Assembly: GCA_049976205.1 (NCBI GenBank)
Contig: JBMFIR010000054.1
Span: 1-6,808 of the forward strand
DNA length: 6,808 nt
Source of the DNA: WYEN01 sp049976205
GTDB lineage: Archaea > Thermoproteota > Thermoprotei_A > Sulfolobales > AG1
Direction of reading: 5' to 3'
Position numbers and translations under genes: made by a program
In this document: in pieces, positions 1-5,682 of the stretch
Layout of the letters: every line of letters starts with the position of its first letter
Numbering within the stretch: position 1 is the stretch's first letter
The notes under the pieces: generated by a model
Databases searched by the model: none
The model's input: only the letters and a program-made list of their open reading frames with translations
What the model was told of the DNA's origin: nothing

Positions 1-3000
1 GATTACTGGGACAAAGTATGATACTGGTATTAAGTATCTATATCCTCTAGATAAATCCTCTGCAACAATGTACCCACTGTAGAAACCTGGCTGATTAGGT
101 GCTCTGATAACCACATATACTTTTGCAGATCCAGATACTGATAAGGTCGATGGTGACACATAAACATCACCCCACGTTGTGTAGCCATAGGTGTTGAGCC
201 TAATCTTTATAGGAACTACGTCATTTATCCATGAGTAATACAATCCTATTCTCAGGATTACTGCTTTTCTCGCAGAGGTTGTGTCTACACCATAGAATGT
301 TTTAACCAGATATTCTATCTCTCTAATTTGCTCACTTAATTTCGCTACTTGTATCCTTAAAGCGTTTGCTCCACGTATGTCATAAGTTATTCTAGCTGTT
401 TCACTGAGTTGCACTAATCCATCATTATTCAGATCTATCCAATACCAAAGTTCAGCCAAGCTAACGTATGTGTCCCACGTAATCCATCTACCACCTTTAT
501 TAAAGTAGCTAAATGGGTAAACAATCTCGATCTCGAAGTACTGATCTTTAGGTAGCTTAGATGGATCTATAATTAATGTAGCCAGACCTATTCTTCTGCC
601 AGTCATATTTAGATATAGTGTATCTCCTGTGCAGTTAACCACTAGATCTGGTGTCGCAACTAGTGATAGTGAACATATACTTTGTGAACTTATCTGAATC
701 ATCTTAACACTATATAGTCTCAAGGATCCGCTTCCACTGATCTCCAGTGTTTTAATAGTCGATCCTCCTGGGAATATCTCTGGGACATATATCTTAGGCT
801 CATACCATTGAGGCATTGATACAGAGCCACCATATGTGAAAGCTGTGTAACTTGTGTTCATATCAGATAACACATCATTAACGAATTCCCTCGAATATAT
901 CTTAAGTATGCTGGGATCCATAATCATTGAAACAGCTCTATAAGCATCTACGAAACCTGCTCCTTGACTTAATTCATTGAAGCCCATATCATAGGCTGAA
1001 TTCATCAAAACTGTCTTTAGTAGATAAGCAGGCATTCCGGAACCATACTTACTCTTATAGGCTGAGACAACTAATGCGCCAACACCAGCACTCATAGGAG
1101 TCGCTTGTGAAGTACCACCAAAGAGATCATATGCGTATCTACCATCTATAGTCCTGTAGCTTAGAGACTCCCACGTTCTACCCACAGCCCATGCAAAAGA
1201 TCCTATTGCCACTACGTCGGGTTTAACAACACCAACCTCAGAAGGACCTCTATTGCTCCAGGTGATGAGTTCTCTATTACCACCTGGCAGATATCCGTAA
1301 ATGGGTCTATAAGTGAATTCAGTTCCAGCACCAACAGTGATAACAAAGGACCCTGCGCCAGGGGTCGTTACAGTCCCCCACCCAGGTCCTCCGTTTCCAG
1401 CTGCCACGAAGTGCGCTACTCCCGATATAAGTGATGTATAGTCAAACACTGCTGACAATGGATCCATTCCAGAAGCCCATCCCCATATAGCCCAAGCACT
1501 TACTCCGTAAGAGTTGCTTGTCATGTCCACTAGTGGAGCTCCTGTGTAAGTCCAGTTCCACGAGTATCCATAGAATAGTATCCATGGGTTATTCAGTAGC
1601 ACAGGCCATAGAAATCTGGATCCTATCCCATACGGTGTTTGCAGATCGAATCCTGAGAAGAAGTAGATCGAGGTAAATACATCTCCAAACCACAAAGCTA
1701 CTGAGGAGGCTATCTGAGCTGAGGGTGCTTGACCGGAGAGGCTTCTATCCCCATATCCTGTTTGTGCATAGAAGTCTCTTCCAGCAGCAGTTGTTGCACA
1801 AAATGTTCCATGGCTGTAGAAGTCCTCTACTAACACAACATAGTCTCCCATAGGATCTAGTCCCGGCCAGATCACTGATATAGGCTCACCCCACCACACC
1901 TCAAAGGCTTCTGGGAAAGAGTAGTAGCCATCCCATGGCAGCAGGGGCTGCACGTATTGTTTCCAGATTCCCAGCTTCTCTCTAATAATAGCCCATGTGG
2001 CATCGTATATGTACCCAGCTAATGTACCGAATGATACATCGGTTATTCCATCACCGTTTAGATCTTTAGCTATAACCTCGTTTCCATATCTTATTGGACC
2101 GCTATCAAAAATGTATCTGGGCTCTGTAGGAGCATTTGGTATATATACACCACAGCTCGAGAGTTGCTTCGCGATATAATACAGCACAATAGATGTAGCA
2201 GCGTATAATGTGTCGTAATATCCGTCTCCGTTTGAGTCAACTAATATAACTGGCAAGGTATACCAGAGAAGACCGTAGGGATAAATTATGTTTTTAACAG
2301 CTAAGCCAAATTTAATCTTACCATAATACTTTATGTTGCTTATATCCCATTGAGATATATCGAATTCATCATATCCACAACCTGTCCATACAACACCTAC
2401 CTCTTCTCTATATACAGCCGGGAACCATGAGTCAAATACATACAGCAATGATGTATTAATATACAGAGTGTTGCCACTAACATTACCTTCTACCGGGGTA
2501 AGAACTAGACCATAGCTGTCAGCATCAAGAATCAGTGGCCAACCATATTGGTCTCTGGCGATAGCCTTAACCCCCAGAGCTGGTGATCCATAGTCTACAC
2601 CTGTGTCTACTATAGCTATCTTAGCATTCTCTCCTTTAATCCCATATCTGTACCAAACGTCTATTGCTCTAGTAATATTAACTGTGTAGTGATATGCGCC
2701 ACCAGAAATCTGTGAAGATGTTTGAAGAGGTGAAACTTGACCAGTTGCGGACTCCAGCTCATTTAGTAATCTTCTCTCCTTGATATAGAAACTATCTAAT
2801 CTTATATCTGGAAGAACCGCGATTATACCAGGCATTGAAGCTAACTTATCTATTTGATCTCTCGTTATAGTAGCCACGAACACCTTCTTATCGTATAATG
2901 GGTAAACACTAAGTAAAGCCTTCACACTCTTCGCAACATCTCTGTTATTCACAGAATAATCAGCTAGAATAATTACTCTACCAACATCTCTACTATTAAG

Positions 3001-3228
3001 AAGTTTCACAGGTTTATTAACTGACATATTTGCTAAAAGATTCTCGTCTTCGACATAACCACCATATTTCCAATAACTCTCGTTATAAAGTATAGGACTT
3101 ACATATGCTGTTCTTATTAACTGACTTGTGGTCTCTTCGGAGGATCTAAGTAGTTGTATTGGAGACAATGATATTATTAATATAAGAAATAAGGTAGATA
3201 TGTATATTATTTTTTTTATCTGACTCAT
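1..3228 (-). CDS. Secreted subtilisin-like serine protease (peptidase family S8), C-terminus beyond window
   Basis: The minus strand reads open for 1076 codons from ATG 3228 to the window edge with no stop, so the gene is 3'-partial. Residues 7-24 are a hydrophobic signal peptide or anchor after a KK pair. Residues about 84-145 resemble an I9-type propeptide. The S8 catalytic residues are all visible: Asp208 in IVDTG, His473 in SHGTFCA, oxyanion Asn612 in AAGNGG and Ser707 in GGTSQATPMSAG. The Asp-His distance is 265 residues against about 30 in classical subtilisin, and His-Ser is 234 against about 155, so the catalytic domain carries large insertions, as in pyrolysin or tripeptidyl peptidase II. 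Ca2+-type DxNxDG loops start at Asp331, Asp389 and Asp932. After about residue 750 come beta-rich extensions with a likely Cys852-Cys866 disulfide. Nine N-x-S/T sites suggest a glycosylated extracellular enzyme, perhaps S-layer-associated like the Staphylothermus STABLE protease (inference). ATG 3246 is an alternative in-frame start; 3228 is preferred because AAGGTG lies 9 bases upstream. Confidence 0.93.
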   Translation of the reverse strand, partial: MSQIKKIIYISTLFLILIISLSPIQLLRSSEETTSQLIRTAYVSPILYNESYWKYGGYVEDENLLANMSVNKPVKLLNSRDVGRVIILADYSVNNRDVAKSVKALLSVYPLYDKKVFVATITRDQIDKLASMPGIIAVLPDIRLDSFYIKERRLLNELESATGQVSPLQTSSQISGGAYHYTVNITRAIDVWYRYGIKGENAKIAIVDTGVDYGSPALGVKAIARDQYGWPLILDADSYGLVLTPVEGNVSGNTLYINTSLLYVFDSWFPAVYREEVGVVWTGCGYDEFDISQWDISNIKYYGKIKFGLAVKNIIYPYGLLWYTLPVILVDSNGDGYYDTLYAATSIVLYYIAKQLSSCGVYIPNAPTEPRYIFDSGPIRYGNEVIAKDLNGDGITDVSFGTLAGYIYDATWAIIREKLGIWKQYVQPLLPWDGYYSFPEAFEVWWGEPISVIWPGLDPMGDYVVLVEDFYSHGTFCATTAAGRDFYAQTGYGDRSLSGQAPSAQIASSVALWFGDVFTSIYFFSGFDLQTPYGIGSRFLWPVLLNNPWILFYGYSWNWTYTGAPLVDMTSNSYGVSAWAIWGWASGMDPLSAVFDYTSLISGVAHFVAAGNGGPGWGTVTTPGAGSFVITVGAGTEFTYRPIYGYLPGGNRELITWSNRGPSEVGVVKPDVVAIGSFAWAVGRTWESLSYRTIDGRYAYDLFGGTSQATPMSAGVGALVVSAYKSKYGSGMPAYLLKTVLMNSAYDMGFNELSQGAGFVDAYRAVSMIMDPSILKIYSREFVNDVLSDMNTSYTAFTYGGSVSMPQWYEPKIYVPEIFPGGSTIKTLEISGSGSLRLYSVKMIQISSQSICSLSLVATPDLVVNCTGDTLYLNMTGRRIGLATLIIDPSKLPKDQYFEIEIVYPFSYFNKGGRWITWDTYVSLAELWYWIDLNNDGLVQLSETARITYDIRGANALRIQVAKLSEQIREIEYLVKTFYGVDTTSARKAVILRIGLYYSWINDVVPIKIRLNTYGYTTWGDVYVSPSTLSVSGSAKVYVVIRAPNQPGFYSGYIVAEDLSRGYRYLIPVSYFVPVI

Positions 3229-3270
3229 TCTATTAAACACCTTCATTCATATTTTTAAAAAAAAACTTAT

Positions 3271-3280
3271 ATTTTTATAC
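3271..3280 (-). promoter_or_regulatory. Probable TATA box/BRE of the protease gene
   Basis: On the minus strand a purine-rich BRE-like GAAGGAA is followed directly by TATAAAAAT. A start site about 25 bases downstream would fall near 3250, giving a leader of about 20 bases containing AAGGTG before ATG 3228, or an almost leaderless message if ATG 3246 is used. A tract of ten T's lies between the TATA box and the predicted start site. This is inferred from archaeal promoter spacing only. Confidence 0.6.
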
Positions 3281-3392
3281 TTCCTTCTATATTCTAAACA
3301 CGCATTTGACATACCTATTTTACTGCATCAGTATTTTGTGTAGATAGCATTTATTAGAATCTTCTCTCCACCAGATTTATCTTATAGATTAG

Positions 3393-3400
3393 TATTTATA
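3393..3400 (+). promoter_or_regulatory. Candidate TATA box of the RuvB-like gene
   Basis: TATTTATA lies about 26 bases before a predicted transcription start near 3424. The message would then have a short leader of about 20 bases that includes the GGTGAG motif at 3437-3442. The whole spacer is A/T-rich, so chance matches such as the one near 3380 are possible. Confidence 0.35.
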
Positions 3401-3436
3401 GTATTTTAAGAACTAATCATTATCAATATAGATATT

Positions 3437-3442
3437 GGTGAG
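3437..3442 (+). promoter_or_regulatory. Shine-Dalgarno motif that selects the TTG start at 3447
   Basis: GGTGAG matches the anti-Shine-Dalgarno end of archaeal 16S rRNA and lies four bases before TTG 3447. Starting at TTG 3435 or GTG 3438 would place this motif inside the coding region and leave no comparable motif upstream. The protein would then begin MSEIIREVKAT, which agrees with the usual N-terminus of archaeal TIP49 proteins as I know the family. Confidence 0.55.
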
Positions 3443-3446
3443 TATC

Positions 3447-4805
3447 TTGAGTGAGATTATTAGAGAGGTTAAAGCAACCGCTATCAGGAGAAGAGGTTTT
3501 CATACACATATTAGGGGTCTGGGTCTCGATGAGAATGGTAAAGCATCTTTTGTTGGTGATGGTTTAGTTGGTCAAGTAAAGGCTAGAGAAGCTGCCGGTA
3601 TCATCGTTAAGATGATTAAAGAGGGTAAGATGGCTGGTAGAGGTATTCTTTTTGTGGGTCCTCCTGGTAGTGGTAAAACTGCTCTCGCAATAGCTATTGC
3701 GAGAGAACTTGGTGAGGATACTCCTTTTGTTGATATTGATGCCTCCGAGCTCTACTCCGCGGAGGTTAAGAAGACTGAGGTTCTTACTCAGGCTCTTAGA
3801 AAAGCTATTGGTGTTAGGCTCAGAGAGATGAGAACTGTTTATGAGGGCTATGTTAAAGATATTAAGATTAGGAGAATTAAGCACCCATATAATCCATATG
3901 TGTTTATTCCTAGAGAAGCCTCAATAACTCTCTCAACATCCGATGATCAAGTAACATTAAATGTTGGACAAAGCGTTGTTGAGCAATTAATTGAGAAAGG
4001 TGTAAGAAAAGGCGATGTTATATGGATTGATGCTGAGACAGGAGCCGTTAACATAATTGGTAGAGCGGAGGTGGAGGGTGCTAAGAAATACGATATAGAT
4101 ATCTACAGGAAAACAGAGATTCCTAAGGGACCCGTTAAGAAACAGAAAGAGATTGTTAGAACATTTACATTGCATGACCTAGATATTAATATGGCTCTTA
4201 GAAAAGCATCTATATTCTCAATATTTGGTTTTGAGACCGAGAGAGAAATTGATCCTGAGCTCAGAAAACAAGTAGATGAATTAGTTAAGAAATGGATTGA
4301 GGAGGGCAGAGCCGAGTTGATACCTGGAGTACTATTCATTGATGATGCTCACATGCTTGACATAGAGATCTTCAGTTTCCTGTCAAGAGCTATGGAGAGT
4401 GAAATGGCCCCAATAATAATAATGGCTACTAACAGAGGTGTGACAAGAATCAGAGGAACAGATCAGGAATCTCCACACGGAATGCCACTAGATCTACTAG
4501 ACAGATTACTTATTATACCAACGTATCCATACAATAGAGACGAGATAAGAGAAATAATTAAGATAAGAGCCGCTGAAGAAGATATTGAGTTAGACGAGAA
4601 AGCATTAGAGGAGCTAGTAAATATAGGAGAGAAAACAAGTCTCCGACACGCAGTCCAGTTAATGGAGCCTGCAAGAATAATTGCCAAGAGTAAAAACAGA
4701 GAGAAGGTATTAGCTGAGGATATTAGAGAAGCCGCTCAATTATTTATGGACATGAGAAACAGTATAGAACACGTAAAGAAATACGAAGAATTATTCCTGA
4801 GATAA
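3447..4805 (+). CDS. TIP49/RuvB-like AAA+ ATPase (archaeal homologue of RUVBL1/RUVBL2)
   Basis: Encodes 452 residues from TTG 3447 (456 from TTG 3435). This is close to the 456 of human RUVBL1, so it appears full length. The N-terminus contains the family signature HIRGLGL near residues 21-27 and VGQVKAREAAG. Walker A GPPGSGKT is at 71-78. The OB-fold insertion (domain II) spans roughly 120-290 and includes GVRKGDVIWIDAETG. Walker B is LFIDDAHMLD near 296-305, sensor 1 is ATNRG at 327-331, the arginine finger is R353 in PLDLLDRLL, and the sensor 2 arginine is R400 in TSLRHAVQL. In eukaryotes these hexameric ATPases serve INO80/SWR1 remodelling, snoRNP assembly and R2TP; the archaeal role is unsettled. 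Walker B has Asp300 where eukaryotic DEVH has the catalytic Glu. The gene overlaps the convergent SWIM gene by 15 bases. Codon use shifts clearly from 5' to 3' (see findings). Confidence 0.95.
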   Translation: MSEIIREVKATAIRRRGFHTHIRGLGLDENGKASFVGDGLVGQVKAREAAGIIVKMIKEGKMAGRGILFVGPPGSGKTALAIAIARELGEDTPFVDIDASELYSAEVKKTEVLTQALRKAIGVRLREMRTVYEGYVKDIKIRRIKHPYNPYVFIPREASITLSTSDDQVTLNVGQSVVEQLIEKGVRKGDVIWIDAETGAVNIIGRAEVEGAKKYDIDIYRKTEIPKGPVKKQKEIVRTFTLHDLDINMALRKASIFSIFGFETEREIDPELRKQVDELVKKWIEEGRAELIPGVLFIDDAHMLDIEIFSFLSRAMESEMAPIIIMATNRGVTRIRGTDQESPHGMPLDLLDRLLIIPTYPYNRDEIREIIKIRAAEEDIELDEKALEELVNIGEKTSLRHAVQLMEPARIIAKSKNREKVLAEDIREAAQLFMDMRNSIEHVKKYEELFLR

Positions 4806-5180
4806 ATCCTCAGACAATTTACCACTCAATACAGCACTATATAAGACTTTCTCAAATTTTTCTTTGTCCAAGACAATTTCTCTGAAATAATTCTTTTTGA
4901 TAGCAATCTCCAAAGCTCTCAAATGAATACAACTACTTCTTTTCCTTCGCATAATGACATTCATTATAAAGTCAGGACATGTACACATAATTCTTGGAAT
5001 AATAACATAGTCTTCTCTACCACTTCTATAGACGTAGAAACTAAGCTCCCCGTATTTTATTCTATATATTCTTTTACTAAGCAAAATCTCTAGAATCCTC
5101 TGATCTCTTAATAACTCCTCTTCTTCTAACTCGCTCATTTCTTTCTCCAAAGATCCTATATTAATATTATATGTATTCAC
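4791..5180 (-). CDS. Small SWIM zinc-finger protein
   Basis: Encodes 129 residues from GTG 5180, or 115 from ATG 5138. The core is a SWIM motif, CxCx15CxH: Cys66 and Cys68 in IMCTCPDF, then Cys84 and His86 in SSCIHLRAL (numbering from GTG). Before it lies a beta-hairpin-like stretch (RIYRIKYGELSFYVYRSG) typical of SWIM domains. After it is a charged helical tail. SWIM domains bind DNA or protein; in eukaryotes the small SWIM protein Sws1/ZSWIM7 works with Rad51 paralogues in recombination. A similar DNA-repair role here is inference. The gene is convergent with the RuvB-like ATPase and overlaps its end by 15 bases, so transcripts must overlap. The start is ambiguous: GGAG lies six bases before both GTG 5180 and ATG 5138, and residues 1-14 look less conserved in type than the acidic stretch that begins at the ATG. 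Confidence 0.85.
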   Translation of the reverse strand: MNTYNINIGSLEKEMSELEEEELLRDQRILEILLSKRIYRIKYGELSFYVYRSGREDYVIIPRIMCTCPDFIMNVIMRRKRSSCIHLRALEIAIKKNYFREIVLDKEKFEKVLYSAVLSGKLSEDLSQE

Positions 5181-5203
5181 AAATTACTCCAATAAAAAAT
5201 TGA
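5160..5203 (-). promoter_or_regulatory. Promoter region of the SWIM gene with two start-site choices
   Basis: Two A/T-rich TATA-like elements are visible on the minus strand. AATTTTTTA (about 5194-5202) is upstream of GTG 5180, and ATATAATATT (about 5162-5171) is centred about 30 bases before ATG 5138. The second would fit near-leaderless initiation at the ATG. Each start also has a GGAG six bases upstream. The sequence alone does not decide between them. Confidence 0.3.
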
Positions 5204-5239
5204 AAGATTGATAATAAACTATGACAATAAAGCAACAAG

Positions 5240-5259
5240 CCTCGCCCCTCAGGGCGGGG
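5240..5259. repeat. G+C-rich hairpin of an IS605-type right end
   Basis: CCTCGCCC at 5240-5247 pairs with GGGCGGGG at 5252-5259 around a CTCA tetraloop, an eight-pair stem with one G-U wobble on the plus strand (an A-C mismatch on the minus strand). In IS200/IS605 elements such subterminal hairpins are recognised by TnpA, and they form the 3' scaffold of the TnpB guide RNA. It could also act as a terminator for minus-strand transcription, although no U-run follows directly. Confidence 0.7.
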
Positions 5260-5346
5260 AGGAGGTCAGAGATGCAAAGAGGGGTTCGGGTTTTATTGAG
5301 CTTGAATAGCTTGGTATCAAGCCCTCTTCCCTTGGCTTCATCGCTC

Positions 5347-5541
5347 TCAGGACCTCTCTTCATCGGGATCCATATCACTGGGCTCCACCCGCTTTGGGTG
5401 ACCCTGGCCCACAGCTCCACCTTCATAGATTCCTCAGATTCATTGCTGTGAGGTAACCTCCGCATCCTGGTTCATAGATTGCATGTAAGCCTCTCTCAGG
5501 TCTCTGTCCCCACCCGCATCAAGAGGCTCTACAAAAAACAT
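5347..5541 (-). pseudogene. tnpB: Degenerate C-terminal remnant of TnpB/OrfB
   Basis: One minus-strand frame, open after a TAA just upstream, runs from ATG 5541 as MFFVEPLDAGGDRDLREAY and so on to a TGA at 5440-5442. It resumes after a second TGA at 5434-5436 as GIYEGGAVGQGHPKRVEP and ends at the TGA at 5347-5349. The GDRD motif resembles the last RuvC motif (DRD) of TnpB, and the Gly/Pro-rich tail matches the low-complexity end typical of archaeal OrfB proteins. The CxxC zinc ribbon and the first two RuvC acidic motifs are absent. Assignment rests on this short motif plus the right-end hairpin downstream, so it is moderate. A short unrelated ORF is the alternative. Confidence 0.45.
5380..5410. 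repeat. Nested G+C-rich stem-loop inside the IS remnant
   Basis: CACCC (5386-5390) pairs with GGGTG (5396-5400) around GCTTT, and GGGC (5380-5383) can pair with GCCC (5407-5410) outside it. Together with the hairpin at 5240-5259 this gives a structured RNA if the minus strand is transcribed, as expected for the 3' end of a tnpB transcript. Pairing was found by eye without an energy calculation. Confidence 0.4.
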
Positions 5542-5550
5542 TAACAAACC

Positions 5551-5558
5551 TTATAAAT
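5551..5558. promoter_or_regulatory. TATA-like element usable on both strands
   Basis: TTATAAAT on the plus strand reads ATTTATAA on the minus strand. Rightward, initiation would fall near 5580, at the palindrome. Leftward it would fall near 5529, at the edge of the IS remnant, and would transcribe the remnant toward its hairpin. Neither transcript is demonstrated. The element closest to the Elf1 gene is a separate one at 5634-5642. Confidence 0.3.
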
Positions 5559-5580
5559 TGATATGAGAACCTATACAGCA

Positions 5581-5590
5581 AGCCTAGGCT
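5581..5590. repeat. Perfect 10-bp palindrome
   Basis: AGCCTAGGCT is self-complementary over its full length, and the match stops at both edges. It lies about 31 bases after the centre of the TATA-like element at 5551-5558, where a transcription start would be expected. It could be an operator for a dimeric regulator, a weak hairpin, or chance. Confidence 0.35.
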
Positions 5591-5633
5591 CTTATGGAGA
5601 GACGATTCTTTCGGATTTCAATTTCAGGTGACA

Positions 5634-5642
5634 AAATATATA
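5634..5642 (+). promoter_or_regulatory. Probable TATA box of the elf1-GGGP synthase operon
   Basis: AAATATATA lies about 26 bases before a predicted start site near 5664. That would give a leader of about 19 bases holding GAGATGAT (5670-5677), a near match to the archaeal Shine-Dalgarno consensus GAGGTGAT, five bases before ATG 5683. A purine-rich element is not obvious upstream. Confidence 0.5.
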
Positions 5643-5682
5643 GCTAAGTCTGCTAATAATTTAGAATTAGAGATGATTTTAG

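Larger units (their letters stand above)
3247..3434. other. A/T-rich divergent intergenic region
   Basis: This spacer separates the divergently transcribed protease and RuvB-like genes and must hold both promoters. I found no ORF with coding character, no strong inverted repeat and no RNA-gene signature in it. The protease TATA box lies at 3271-3280. For the plus-strand gene the best TATA candidate is TATTTATA at 3393-3400, which would place the start site near 3424, just ahead of the ribosome binding site. Stretch 3300-3390 holds nothing I can name. Confidence 0.5.
5220..5541 (-). mobile_element. IS200/IS605-family transposon remnant (3' end only)
   Basis: A block of about 55% G+C by hand count (161 of 290 bases in 5241-5530) sits between flanks of about 21% and 31%. 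Read on the minus strand it has the layout of the end of an IS605-type element: a decayed tnpB C-terminus (from 5541), a structured 3' stretch, then the sequence TGACCTCCTCCCCGCCCTGA running into a hairpin. That last sequence closely resembles the right-end hairpin I know from many archaeal IS200/IS605 elements. There is no tnpA, no tnpB body and no left end, so it cannot move by itself. The exact right boundary is not visible; it should lie within about 40 bases beyond the hairpin, near 5200-5239. The two open frames in the block (5184-5465 minus and 5221-5451 plus) look like by-products of its G+C richness rather than genes. Confidence 0.6.

Noticed and set aside
1997..2179. Plus-strand 60-codon open frame
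   Set aside because: Lies wholly inside the protease gene on the opposite strand; the protease frame has clear catalytic and calcium motifs across this region.
3564..4687. Four minus-strand open frames inside the RuvB-like gene
   Set aside because: Antisense shadows with Ser/Asn/Leu-rich composition and no motif; the sense frame is an intact conserved ATPase.
5221..5451. Plus-strand open frame of 76 codons through the same G+C island
   Set aside because: Opposite strand to the tnpB remnant, low-complexity Ser/Leu composition, no ribosome binding site, and explained by the G+C-rich sequence.
5184..5465. Minus-strand open frame of 93 codons (MRRLPHSNESEESMKVEL...)
   Set aside because: It covers the IS605-type 3' end in a frame different from the TnpB-like one and reads straight through the hairpin (LLPALRGEACC), a common artefact of these right ends. 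Treated as part of the transposon remnant, not a gene.
5615..5627. GATTTCAATTTCA resembling the end of some crenarchaeal CRISPR repeats (ATTGAAAT in reverse)
   Set aside because: It occurs once, with no second copy at spacer distance, so no array is present.
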